A program made the position numbers and the translations under genes. Positions 16,964-25,772 of a stretch of 64,000 nt of DNA are shown piece after piece. The notes beneath the pieces are model-generated. The model saw only the letters and a program-made list of their open reading frames with translations. It did no database searches and was not told the DNA's origin. The stretch lies in contig NZ_JBCMYF010000001.1 in NCBI RefSeq assembly GCF_050483325.1, forward strand, positions 124,001 to 188,000. Direction: 5' to 3'. Position 1 is the stretch's first letter. Each line of letters opens with the position of its first letter. Source of the DNA: Bacillus_P idriensis_A. GTDB lineage: Bacteria > Bacillota > Bacilli > Bacillales > Bacillaceae.

Positions 16964-18775
16964 ATGTTGATCAACAAATTAGTTAACCAAATGAAGCAAA
17001 AAGTTTTTAATAAAATTCTCATGGTATACTCTATTATTTTGATTTTAGTCATGTTTTTGCTTTTAAGCGTCCTTTGGAATTATTATACAGATGTAGTCGT
17101 CCAGCGGGAACAGGATGAAAATATGAGGATTTTAAATGAAGTTTCCTCCTATTTCGATCAAAAGGACGACTTCGTGAATCAAGTCGTACGGGAGATGTAT
17201 ACAAAAGATGATATCATCTATGATATAAGCTATTCTTTACAGAATAACTATTCAAGTTATCTGTCGTATAAACTGAATAAATATAGCGAAAGCCCTTCAT
17301 TTGTACCTAACAATATGGAAACTTTCGTACAAACCTACTTTAGTGACGAAAAGGATATAAATGCAATCAGCTTTGCAAGTGATGAGGAGAAATATGAATA
17401 TTTATTTATCTTTAATCACTTTCGCTGGACTCAGTCCATTATTAAGGATGATCCTCCTTCTTTAAAGCAATATGATTACCTGATGCCGCAGAATGAACAA
17501 ATTCCTGAAATAAAACGTTCCTATCAAAGAGAATTGAAAGATACTTATACCATAAAACGTGATTTAAAAGATCCACGGTCTTTAGAAAAACTGGGAAACT
17601 TTTATTTGTATTTTAGTTTTGATTCACTAAATCAATTTTTGCTCACCAACAAGGAAAGATATAAAGGCAATTTATATGTTTTGAATAAGGACGGAGACGT
17701 CTTTTATTCGTCAAACCGCAAAGTCTTTCCCGATGATTTATCCCTGCCTGCCTTTAGGACAATCCAAGAGGAAAAGAACATTAATGGGGAAGACTATATT
17801 GTCAGTACTCTTGCAGATGATCAGCTAGAGCTTATGTTTGTCAGTTATCTTCCAAAGAGTGAACTCCAGCAGCTTTCAATTGTATTATGGACCATGATTT
17901 TATTTACTGTGATGCTGGTCTTCATTGCGATTTCAGCGACTTACTTCATTATGCGCTCTTATTCTAAACGTATTTATGCGATTGAACATTCCATGAAACA
18001 AGTACAAGAAGGAAATTTAGATGTTCGAGTTCCTGTTTCTGCTCATAAAGATGAGCTTTCAACCATTACAGTTACGTTTAATCAAATGTTAGAAAGATTA
18101 AAAGAGTATATTAATCAGGTATATATAAGTGAAATTAAACAGAAAGAAGCAGAAGTGAAAGCGCTTCAATCGAATATAAACCCTCACTTTCTATATAATT
18201 CTCTTGAAACAATCAGAATGAAAGCCTTAAGTGAAGGTTCACGCACAACGAGTGACATGATTGTTTATTTAGGTAAATTGTTTCGCTATTCACTTGAGCA
18301 TAAACAGATTGTAACCGTTGAAGACGAAGTGAATCACATCAGACAGTATCTGAACATGTTTCAGATCAGATATGCCAATCGATTAAAAGTCGAGTTTGTC
18401 ATTCCAGAAGATTGCTATGAACTGCCAATGATGCGATTTACCTTACAGCCGCTTGTAGAAAACTACATGATACATGGATTTAAGAAACAACATGACAACA
18501 ATCTATTAAAAGTGGTCGTGAAAAAAACAAAGGATAAAATCACCATTACTATTATTGATAATGGAGAAGGCATTGAAAAAGAGCGGTTAAAGGAAGTCCT
18601 TCTGAATTTAAAAAAGGAAACAATGGGAGAGTCTATTGGTCTTCATAATGTCCATCAGCGGATTCAGATGAAATACGGAAAACAATTTGGCCTGCATATT
18701 GAAAGTATTCTAAAACAAGGAACATGTGTGATTCTCACTCTTCCTATTCTTAAAGGAGGAAACGAAGATGTATAA
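16964..18775 (+). CDS. YesM-type sensor histidine kinase
   Basis: Membrane sensor kinase of 603 residues. Two membrane segments (about 17-40 and 307-332) enclose a roughly 265-residue extracellular sensor domain. A HAMP domain follows (about 333-385), then the His_kinase motif NINPHFLYNSLE with phospho-acceptor His408, and an ATPase domain with N box LQPLVENYMIHGF, IIDNGEG and GLHNVHQRI. It overlaps the response regulator by eight bases. YesMN-type pairs typically respond to extracellular carbohydrate or to the cognate binding protein, so the likely signal is glycan or the nearby SBP; the position between mannosidases and endoglycosidase supports this. Confidence 0.93.
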   Translation: MLINKLVNQMKQKVFNKILMVYSIILILVMFLLLSVLWNYYTDVVVQREQDENMRILNEVSSYFDQKDDFVNQVVREMYTKDDIIYDISYSLQNNYSSYLSYKLNKYSESPSFVPNNMETFVQTYFSDEKDINAISFASDEEKYEYLFIFNHFRWTQSIIKDDPPSLKQYDYLMPQNEQIPEIKRSYQRELKDTYTIKRDLKDPRSLEKLGNFYLYFSFDSLNQFLLTNKERYKGNLYVLNKDGDVFYSSNRKVFPDDLSLPAFRTIQEEKNINGEDYIVSTLADDQLELMFVSYLPKSELQQLSIVLWTMILFTVMLVFIAISATYFIMRSYSKRIYAIEHSMKQVQEGNLDVRVPVSAHKDELSTITVTFNQMLERLKEYINQVYISEIKQKEAEVKALQSNINPHFLYNSLETIRMKALSEGSRTTSDMIVYLGKLFRYSLEHKQIVTVEDEVNHIRQYLNMFQIRYANRLKVEFVIPEDCYELPMMRFTLQPLVENYMIHGFKKQHDNNLLKVVVKKTKDKITITIIDNGEGIEKERLKEVLLNLKKETMGESIGLHNVHQRIQMKYGKQFGLHIESILKQGTCVILTLPILKGGNEDV

Positions 18776-20297
18776 GGTTTTTATCGTTGATGATGAACCT
18801 ATTATTGTTGAAGGGTTAAAATACTTGATTGATTGGGAAGGGAATGGACTGGAGGTTGCCGGAGATGCGAATGATGGAGAAAAAGCTCTTCTGCAAATTC
18901 GGGAAAGCCCGTGTGATTTACTTATTACAGATATTATGATGCCAAATATGACAGGTCTTCAGTTAATCGAGGAAGTAAAGGCTATTCATCCTCATACTAA
19001 ATGTGTGGTGCTCACAGGTTACCAAGAGTTTGACTATGTGAAAAAAGGAATTGAGTTAGGCATTGAAAACTACTTGTTAAAGCCTGTAGATGAAGAAGAA
19101 CTTAATGCCACGATCCGCAACGCTGTTGAGAAATTAAACCAGCAAGAGCAGTCTGTGGAAGAAAGTCAAATCTTTCGTGATAATGTGATTTGGCGCTGGC
19201 TAAATGAAGAGATCGAAGAAACCGAGCTAAAACAGCGGCTTAAAATGTATCATATTCCCTATACAAAACAACAGGTATACATCTCGTACTTAAAGATAGA
19301 TTCGACTGAAGAACATACGTTGAAAAAACGCATAACACTAAAAAAGCAATTGGAAGACTCATTGGATGCCCTATTTGTGATGGAGCCTGGAGGCGAGATC
19401 ATCATACTTTGGATGAATAAAGAGATGGAGATAGTAGAAAGAGAGATAGAAACCATAGTAAACATGCTTAAGAAAGAAGAGTGGATTAAACACTTTTGGA
19501 TTACAAAGAGTGAATCAACTTCAATGATGACTACTATTTCTGAACATTTCAAACAGGTTAAACAATTGGCTGATTTCAAAGTTGTTCTGTCAGACGGTAC
19601 ACATGTGATTACAGAAGAACTGGCCAGAAAATTTAGAGTTCCTTCCCATACTGCATCACTGAATGGACAAGAACTTGTGCAAATTATATTAAAATATGAT
19701 GAGGAAAGCCTTAAAAAATGGATACAGTCTTTCTTGAAACATGGCTGCTCCTTAGAAGAGCAGCAGCATGTAATCGTACTGCGGGGACTTGCCATTGATA
19801 CGATTTCTATTATAAAAAACTCAATCTCCATTCAAGTAACCTATTTGGAGACAGCCAGGATTATGCAGGAGATTTTACAATCTGTGAACATGTTTGAGTT
19901 AGAACGAATACTCTATCACTATTGTTTAAACGTCATGGAAGGGCTGAATGAGAGAAATTATCATATTAGTCCTATTATTAAAAGCTTGGTGAATTATATA
20001 AAAAGGAACCTTCATGAAGATCTTTCTTTAAAAAGCTTAAGCCATCAGTTCCACATTAATACGGTCTATCTAGGACAGCTTTTTCAAAAGGAAATGAACG
20101 TTGTTTTTTCAGATTATGTGAATGAACTTCGCATTCTAAAAGCGAAAGACCTTCTGCTTACTACTCATCTGCGTGCAGGGGAAATAGGAGAACAAGTGGG
20201 GTATTCAGATTCTACTTATTTTTATAAACAGTTTAAAAAGAAGATTGGTTTGACTCCTACAGAGTTTAGAGCGTTATCTCAAGGTGCTGATTCATAA
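18768..20297 (+). CDS. YesN-type response regulator, AraC DNA-binding domain
   Basis: A 509-residue regulator. The receiver domain (residues 1-120) has acidic residues Asp8 and Asp9, phospho-acceptor Asp55 (LLITDIMMPNMTG), Thr83 and Lys105 (YLLKPVD). A long middle region follows, and the C-terminal 100 residues form an AraC-type double helix-turn-helix (LSLKSLSHQFHINTVYLGQL and IGEQVGYSDSTYFYKQFKKK, ending GLTPTEFR). It is the likely activator of the N-glycan genes around it, working with the kinase whose gene it overlaps. No binding site could be recognised. Confidence 0.93.
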   Translation: MYKVFIVDDEPIIVEGLKYLIDWEGNGLEVAGDANDGEKALLQIRESPCDLLITDIMMPNMTGLQLIEEVKAIHPHTKCVVLTGYQEFDYVKKGIELGIENYLLKPVDEEELNATIRNAVEKLNQQEQSVEESQIFRDNVIWRWLNEEIEETELKQRLKMYHIPYTKQQVYISYLKIDSTEEHTLKKRITLKKQLEDSLDALFVMEPGGEIIILWMNKEMEIVEREIETIVNMLKKEEWIKHFWITKSESTSMMTTISEHFKQVKQLADFKVVLSDGTHVITEELARKFRVPSHTASLNGQELVQIILKYDEESLKKWIQSFLKHGCSLEEQQHVIVLRGLAIDTISIIKNSISIQVTYLETARIMQEILQSVNMFELERILYHYCLNVMEGLNERNYHISPIIKSLVNYIKRNLHEDLSLKSLSHQFHINTVYLGQLFQKEMNVVFSDYVNELRILKAKDLLLTTHLRAGEIGEQVGYSDSTYFYKQFKKKIGLTPTEFRALSQGADS

Positions 20298-20303
20298 CCT
20301 GTC

Positions 20304-20336
20304 ATCCCGTACACATTCGTGATACGGGATTTTTTA
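20304..20336 (+). terminator. Terminator after the two-component genes
   Basis: ATCCCGTA and TACGGGAT form a perfect 8-bp stem with an 11-base loop, followed by TTTTTT. Confidence 0.8.
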
Positions 20337-20387
20337 TGGACATATTTTAGTTATAGTGTAAAAAACTTATCACTTCACTGGAGTTGA

Positions 20388-20416
20388 TTGACGGTTTGAA
20401 TGGCCCAAGATATAAC
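20388..20416 (+). promoter_or_regulatory. Promoter of the GH85 gene
   Basis: TTGACG (20388-20393) and TATAAC (20411-20416) are separated by exactly 17 bases, about 140 bp before the GH85 start. Confidence 0.6.
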
Positions 20417-20461
20417 TACATAAAGGAAGATGATGTCAGATGGCAGTGGATCCGCATCTTT

Positions 20462-20475
20462 TGACAGCGCTTTCA
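20462..20475 (+). promoter_or_regulatory. cre-like site (CcpA) in the GH85 leader
   Basis: TGACAGCGCTTTCA matches the cre consensus TGWAARCGYTWNCW except at one position. It lies about 40 bp downstream of the expected transcription start, a roadblock position for catabolite repression. TTGACA at 20461 overlaps it but has no convincing -10. Confidence 0.55.
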
Positions 20476-20556
20476 GAAGAAAAGTGATTTAACAGACTGA
20501 GAAAGGGAGCTTGCTTAATTGCTTCATAATAAATTTGAAAGAGGAGAGGATGGAAG

Positions 20557-23238
20557 TTGAATCATCTGAAAAAGAGAGTATGCGAGATCAGCAGTTTTCT
20601 AGGAATGTGCTTGTTATTAGTAATGTTTTGGCCACACAGCAGTTTTGCAGAACAGCCTCAGTCTTCACATTGGTTTCCAGAACAGCTGTTAAATTGGTCT
20701 CCTGAAAATGATCCAAATGCAAAGTTTAACCAAAGTCACATTCCATTGGCCAAACGAGACGTCTTGTACAAAGTAAATGAGAATTCACAGTCAGATGCGT
20801 TGCTCGTTGCCTTATCTGCATTGAATCCAAATACAAGCGGTGTACCATCTCAAGGCGGAAAAGAGTTTTTTGCTAATACATTCAGCTATTGGCAATATAC
20901 TGATTTAATGGTGTATTGGGCAGGTTCATCCGGTGAAGGAATTATTGTTCCTCCTAGTGCAGATGTGATTGATGCTTCTCATAAAAATGGCGTCCCTATT
21001 TTAGGCAATGTATTTTTTCCGCCAGCTGTTTACGGCGGAAAGAAAGAATGGGTAGAACAGATGCTGACTCAGCGGGAAGATGGATCTTTTCCTGCCGCCG
21101 ACAAGCTGCTTGAAGTATCGGAGTATTACGGCTTTGACGGATGGTTCATCAATCAGGAAACAGAAGGCGGAAATCCGCAAACAGCTGAAAAAATGCAGCA
21201 GTTTTTAATTTACCTTCAGGAACATAAGCCAGAAGGCTCTCAAGTGATGTGGTATGATTCCATGACAAACGATGGAAGAATTAACTGGCAAAACGCTCTT
21301 ACGGATAAAAATAGTATGTTTTTGCAAGATGGTGAAGAACGTGTATCAGACAGCATGTTTTTAAATTTCTGGTGGCGGGATCAACAATCATCCTCTATAA
21401 AAGCGCAGCAGATTAATAGAAGTTCATTCGATTTATATACAGGGATTGATGTGGAAGCGCGCGGAACAAGTACTCCTATTCCTTGGGAAGGCATCTTTCC
21501 AGAAGGGAAAACTCCATATACCTCTTTAGGCATCTACAGGCCTGACTGGGCATTTAAAACCTCAGAGAACATGGAAGAGTTCTATCAAAAGGAACAAGAG
21601 TTTTGGGTTGGGGCAAACGGAGATCCTTCCAATACGGATCGTAATGGAAGCTGGAAAGGAATGGCTCACTACTTTACTGCCAAAACTCCTATTCGTGAAT
21701 TGCCGTTTGTGACACACTTTAACACAGGCAGCGGAAAGTCATTCTCTGTAAAAGGAAAGACTGCAAGCAAGGAGTCTTGGAATAACCGCAGCCTTCAAGA
21801 TATCCTTCCGACATGGCGCTGGCTTAAAGAAGGCGGACAAAACCTGGAAGCTGCTTTTGATTGGGAACAGGCTTATGAAGGCGGCAGTTCTTTAAAGCTT
21901 TCAGGCGCATTAAATCCGGCAGATCCAGCTCATCTAAAACTTTATAAAACAGATCTTTTATTACAAAAGGATACGGAATTGTCCGTGACATATAAAACCA
22001 ATTCCAAGCAATCAAAAATAAAAATCGGCATAAGTTTCTCAGACAATCCAGAAAAATTCATTTACTTAGATACTAAAGCGAAGAAGGAAAATAAATGGTT
22101 AACAAGTTCATTTAAGTTAAAAAAATATACCGGTAAAAAGCTCTCTGCCATTTCTCTTTTTGTTGAGGGTCAACAAGAAGTTCGGGACTATGAACTAAAT
22201 GTAGGTGAAATCAAGGTTTTCAATAAACAAACTAAACATTTTGAAAAGAGTCGTCCTCATGGAGCTAAAATAAGTGATGTAGCATTTGATAAAGGAATTT
22301 ATGCTGATGCTTCACTCTCATGGATTCCGTCTGATTCAGACGTAAGTCATTATGAAATCTATCGAACGCTTCCAAATGGTGAAAAAGAATGGGTTGGAGC
22401 AACGCCAAATCATGTCTATTATTTATCTGAACTTAAGAGAAAAGAGAAAGAAGAACATACAGTATTAGAAATTGTGGCAGTAAACAAAGAATTTAAACGC
22501 AGCAAATCTGCGAGCATTCAATTTGAATGGCCGCCTTACCCTAAGCCTGCGGCTGACTTCAGCGCAAATAAAACGATAGCAGCGCCTGGTGAGGAAATTC
22601 AATTCTCAAATGCATCATCAGAAGTTACAGAAGAAGTAGAATGGCAGTTTGACGGAGGTGCACCATCTGTAAGCAAGGAATTAAATCCTGTTGTTACCTA
22701 TGCAAATGAAGGTGTTTATTCTGTTACGTTAACAGCAAGAAATAGTGAAGGAGCAGATGTCCTCAAAAAAGAAGGCTTGATCACCATCTCTAAAGATGCC
22801 CAAAATATTACGAATGCAGCATTAGGTAAGGAGGCAGAGGCGAGCGGAGCGTGTGCTGTGTCTGAAGGGCCATCCTATGCTTTAGACGGTAAAGTTACAG
22901 ATAACAGCAAATGGTGCGCACTTGGTGCTGCCCCTCATTGGCTGAAAGTCGACTTGGGAGAAAAGTATGCTGTTTCAAAGTTTGTTGTACAGCATGCACA
23001 AGCAGGAGGAGAGGCTCAAGCATTTAATACGCAAGCCTTCAAAATTGAAATAAGCACTGATGGGGTGAACTGGTCTGATTCTGTACAAGTAACAGATAAT
23101 ACTGAAGCCGTATCCGAACATGCGATTCCGCTTACCGATGCGCGATATGTCCGATTATGGATCGATAAATCAACCCAAGGAAGTGATCAGGCAGCAAGAA
23201 TTTATGAATTTGAAGTATACGGCTATCCTTCTCCTTGA
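20557..23238 (+). CDS. Secreted GH85 endo-beta-N-acetylglucosaminidase with PKD and discoidin domains
   Basis: Cuts N-glycans between the two GlcNAc residues of the chitobiose core, outside the cell. The 893-residue protein has a signal peptide (KKR near the N-terminus, hydrophobic core 13-26, likely cleavage after Ala31 in SSFAEQ). The GH85 domain (about 35-430) carries GFDGWFINQETEGG with the family's catalytic Asn199 and Glu201. Next come a beta-sandwich region (about 430-560), a fibronectin-like region (560-660), a PKD domain (about 665-745, FSNASSEVTEEVEWQFDGG) and a C-terminal F5/8 type C (discoidin) domain that probably binds glycan. There is no LPXTG anchor, so the enzyme is probably released. 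TTG start after GAGGAGAGGA; the next ATG would lose the charged N-terminus. Confidence 0.95.
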   Translation: MNHLKKRVCEISSFLGMCLLLVMFWPHSSFAEQPQSSHWFPEQLLNWSPENDPNAKFNQSHIPLAKRDVLYKVNENSQSDALLVALSALNPNTSGVPSQGGKEFFANTFSYWQYTDLMVYWAGSSGEGIIVPPSADVIDASHKNGVPILGNVFFPPAVYGGKKEWVEQMLTQREDGSFPAADKLLEVSEYYGFDGWFINQETEGGNPQTAEKMQQFLIYLQEHKPEGSQVMWYDSMTNDGRINWQNALTDKNSMFLQDGEERVSDSMFLNFWWRDQQSSSIKAQQINRSSFDLYTGIDVEARGTSTPIPWEGIFPEGKTPYTSLGIYRPDWAFKTSENMEEFYQKEQEFWVGANGDPSNTDRNGSWKGMAHYFTAKTPIRELPFVTHFNTGSGKSFSVKGKTASKESWNNRSLQDILPTWRWLKEGGQNLEAAFDWEQAYEGGSSLKLSGALNPADPAHLKLYKTDLLLQKDTELSVTYKTNSKQSKIKIGISFSDNPEKFIYLDTKAKKENKWLTSSFKLKKYTGKKLSAISLFVEGQQEVRDYELNVGEIKVFNKQTKHFEKSRPHGAKISDVAFDKGIYADASLSWIPSDSDVSHYEIYRTLPNGEKEWVGATPNHVYYLSELKRKEKEEHTVLEIVAVNKEFKRSKSASIQFEWPPYPKPAADFSANKTIAAPGEEIQFSNASSEVTEEVEWQFDGGAPSVSKELNPVVTYANEGVYSVTLTARNSEGADVLKKEGLITISKDAQNITNAALGKEAEASGACAVSEGPSYALDGKVTDNSKWCALGAAPHWLKVDLGEKYAVSKFVVQHAQAGGEAQAFNTQAFKIEISTDGVNWSDSVQVTDNTEAVSEHAIPLTDARYVRLWIDKSTQGSDQAARIYEFEVYGYPSP

Positions 23239-23257
23239 TTCAATTTGTCGTAAAGAG

Positions 23258-23350
23258 GATGGGACAAAAGGTTTCCAACCAAAGAAAAATCCGAACTATT
23301 ATGTGAAATTCCAACTTGAATTTCGTTTTAGTTCGGATTTTTTCTTCGAC
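23258..23350 (+). repeat. Intergenic hairpin repeat, copy 2, probable GH85 terminator
   Basis: Same family as the element at 1601-1690. AAAAATCCGAACTA and TAGTTCGGATTTTT form a long stem with a T run, just downstream of the GH85 stop, so it probably acts as a terminator. Flanking CCAAAG matches the other copy. Confidence 0.7.
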
Positions 23351-23545
23351 TAAATGGTAGAAACCTTAAGTGGATTGCAGCGGAAGGAACTTGACTCCTG
23401 CGGGAAAATAGAGCGAAATGGAAGACCCCGCAGGCTCGCCGAGGAGGCTTCCACGCTCCCCGCGGAAAGCAAGTTCCTGCAGCGGAAAGGAACGGACATT
23501 ATTTATCATGAAAAACAACAATCTATGCGAAAATAGCCATTTCTT
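23351..23545 (+). repeat. GC-rich palindromic repeat, full copy A
   Basis: A GC-rich core (23391-23478) is bounded by GCAGCGGAAGGAAC (23377-23390) and GCAGCGGAAAGGAAC (23479-23493), near-identical direct repeats. Inside, GGAACTTG and CAAGTTCC are inverted, and CTGCGGG can pair with CCCCGCAG. A second full copy is at 56031-56220 and a copy lacking the core is at 55245-55332. It has no coding capacity. From 23546 to the permease gene at 23758 I see no confident promoter; the ribosome site GGGGGGAG precedes the ATG. Confidence 0.85.
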
Positions 23546-23757
23546 TTAATGGTTTTCGTACACTTCAATGTTCGGCTTTCATTCAGGAGATGATTGTTAT
23601 GTCCCTGCCTCTTTTTAATTAGTTCGTCCAGTGGCCCTTAAATTTGCACATAAAACAAAGATAGTACAGTAAAACTAAATTTTGTTAACTACTCTAATGA
23701 ATAGACCTTTTGTAAAATTAGGATATAGAATCACTTATAGAACAAGGGGGGAGAGAA

Positions 23758-24696
23758 ATGACCAGAGTAAAGAGGTTCTTTCAAGATGTTTATAAAAATA
23801 AAACATGGATCTTGATGGTTCTTCCAGGTGTCATATGGTTTTTGCTGTTTTCATATTTACCAATGTTTGGGACCGTCATCGCGTTCAAAAACTTTCAATT
23901 TCATCCAGATGGATTTTTTGCAAGCGTCATCAATAGTGAATGGGTCTGGTTTGAAAACTTTGAGTTTCTTTTTAGTACGAATGATGCTTTCATTATTACG
24001 AGAAACACCATACTATACAATTTGGTATTCATCATTCTTGGACTCATACTAGCGGTAGCAACAGCAATTATTCTAAACGAGATTACAAATAAGAAAATGG
24101 CAAAAGTGTATCAGACAGGTATGCTGTTTCCTCATTTTTTATCTTGGGTCATTGTCAGTTATTTTGTTTTTACCTTTTTGAGCGTAGATCGGGGAATGAT
24201 GAACAATATTCTGCAATGGTTTGGCGTCGAGAAAGTTTCTTGGTACAGTGAGCCGGAATATTGGCCATTCATCCTTGTGTTCATGAGCATGTGGAAAGGG
24301 ATTGGATATGGCAGCATCGTTTATTTAGCCGCAATTGTTGGGATAGACCGGAATTTTTATGAAGCTGCTATGATTGACGGTGCATCGAAGTGGCAGCAAA
24401 TAAGGCATATCACCATTCCGATGATCACTCCATTAATCGTCATTTTAACCATTTTAAACATAGGCAAGATTTTTAACTCAGACTTTGGTTTGTTCTATCA
24501 AGTTCCATTGGACAGCGGATCTTTGTATCCGGTTACAAATGTCATTGATACGTATGTGTATCGTGGATTAATGACGATGGGTGAAGTGAGTATGAGTACA
24601 GCAGCAGGGTTATATCAATCCGTTGTTGGTTTTATCCTGGTCATATTAACGAACTATATCGTAAAAAGAATCAATAAGGATTATGCACTCTTTTAA
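23758..24696 (+). CDS. LplB-type carbohydrate ABC transporter permease
   Basis: First of two importer permeases (312 residues, six membrane segments). The cytoplasmic EAA loop that contacts the ATPase reads EAAMIDGASKWQQIRHITIP near residues 201-220. The N-terminal stretch WILMVLPGVIWFLLFSYLPMFG and the EAA loop are typical of LplB/YtcP-like permeases of the carbohydrate family CUT1. No ATPase is encoded nearby; such importers normally share a housekeeping MsmX-type ATPase. Start ATG after GGGGGGAGAG. Gene order (permease, permease, binding protein) and the following catabolic genes indicate glycan uptake. Confidence 0.92.
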   Translation: MTRVKRFFQDVYKNKTWILMVLPGVIWFLLFSYLPMFGTVIAFKNFQFHPDGFFASVINSEWVWFENFEFLFSTNDAFIITRNTILYNLVFIILGLILAVATAIILNEITNKKMAKVYQTGMLFPHFLSWVIVSYFVFTFLSVDRGMMNNILQWFGVEKVSWYSEPEYWPFILVFMSMWKGIGYGSIVYLAAIVGIDRNFYEAAMIDGASKWQQIRHITIPMITPLIVILTILNIGKIFNSDFGLFYQVPLDSGSLYPVTNVIDTYVYRGLMTMGEVSMSTAAGLYQSVVGFILVILTNYIVKRINKDYALF

Positions 24697-24765
24697 CATA
24701 CAGCCCTCGTTTTTTGAAAACTAAAACTTAGAAAGGGGGGAAGTCGCATTTAAAGCGGCTCTTGC

Positions 24766-25743
24766 ATGAGTAAATCTATAGTAGAATCTGATTTGCCGAA
24801 GACACTGGCTCAATTGAAGAACGAGCCAAAAACAGTGAAAAGAAAGAACTACAATCCTCATGAATTAGGAAAAAAAGCAAATGTGATATTAAATGCGATT
24901 CTTGCCATTTTCGCTTTCTCATGTGTGTTTCCTTTTATTTATGTCATTATTATTTCACTGACAGATGAAAGCGTTTTAGATAAGAACGGTTTCAGTTTGC
25001 TTCCAGAGACATGGAGTTTTGAAGCCTATCAATTCTTATGGGCCATAAAAGGTCAATTGCTTCAGTCTTATATGATTACGATTTTAGTAACTGTGCTCGG
25101 CACCATCATCAGTGTGTTCACCATTTCTTTTTATGCGTACGCCATCTCACGCCCGCAGTTCAAATACCGTAAACAGTTCACCTTTTTTGCCTTCTTTACA
25201 ATGTTATTTAACGGAGGACTTGTTCCCTTTTATATCGTCGCTACTCAAGTCTTGCATTTGCGCGATACAATCTGGGCGCTCATTCTTCCGATGGCAGTCA
25301 ATGCTTTTTACATCTTAATTATGAGAACATTTTTTCAGCGTTCAGTACCTGAATCCATCTTGGAATCTGCTCGTATTGACGGAGCCAGTGAACTGCGAAT
25401 CTACTTTAAAATAGTTTTGCCGTTATCCCTTCCCGGGTTAGCTACAATTGCCTTGTTTAGTACACTAGGGTACTGGAACGACTGGTTTAACGCATTATTA
25501 TTCATCGATAATCCAGCACTCGTACCACTTCAATCTCTACTGATGAAGATTGAAAATACCATTGAGTTCATTCGCCAGAACACATTGTTAACAGGTTCAG
25601 TAAAAGGAATCCTGCAGTCTGTTCCAAAAGATGCAGCCAAGATGGCTATGGTTGTTATTGCAACCTTGCCAATCGCTGTTTCGTACCCATTCTTTCAAAA
25701 ATATTTTATCCAGGGGTTAACGATCGGCGGAGTAAAGGAATAA
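24766..25743 (+). CDS. LplC/YtcP-type carbohydrate ABC transporter permease
   Basis: Second importer permease (325 residues), with a roughly 38-residue charged cytoplasmic N-terminus before the first of six membrane segments. The EAA loop is ESARIDGASELRIYFKIVLP, and the C-terminal ending FFQKYFIQGLTIGGVKE is a hallmark of the LplC group. It lies 69 bp after the LplB-type gene and 29 bp before the binding protein, in one operon. Confidence 0.92.
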   Translation: MSKSIVESDLPKTLAQLKNEPKTVKRKNYNPHELGKKANVILNAILAIFAFSCVFPFIYVIIISLTDESVLDKNGFSLLPETWSFEAYQFLWAIKGQLLQSYMITILVTVLGTIISVFTISFYAYAISRPQFKYRKQFTFFAFFTMLFNGGLVPFYIVATQVLHLRDTIWALILPMAVNAFYILIMRTFFQRSVPESILESARIDGASELRIYFKIVLPLSLPGLATIALFSTLGYWNDWFNALLFIDNPALVPLQSLLMKIENTIEFIRQNTLLTGSVKGILQSVPKDAAKMAMVVIATLPIAVSYPFFQKYFIQGLTIGGVKE

Positions 25744-25772
25744 GCAAATCCATAATAATAGGAGGAAATGAA

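Noticed and set aside
19259..19831. 190-codon minus-strand frame inside the first response regulator
   Set aside because: Antisense shadow of a well-supported gene; Ser/Cys-rich translation typical of a reversed frame.
23351..23545. Insertion sequence
   Set aside because: No transposase is encoded and the element is about 0.2 kb; it can only be a non-autonomous repeat or structural element.
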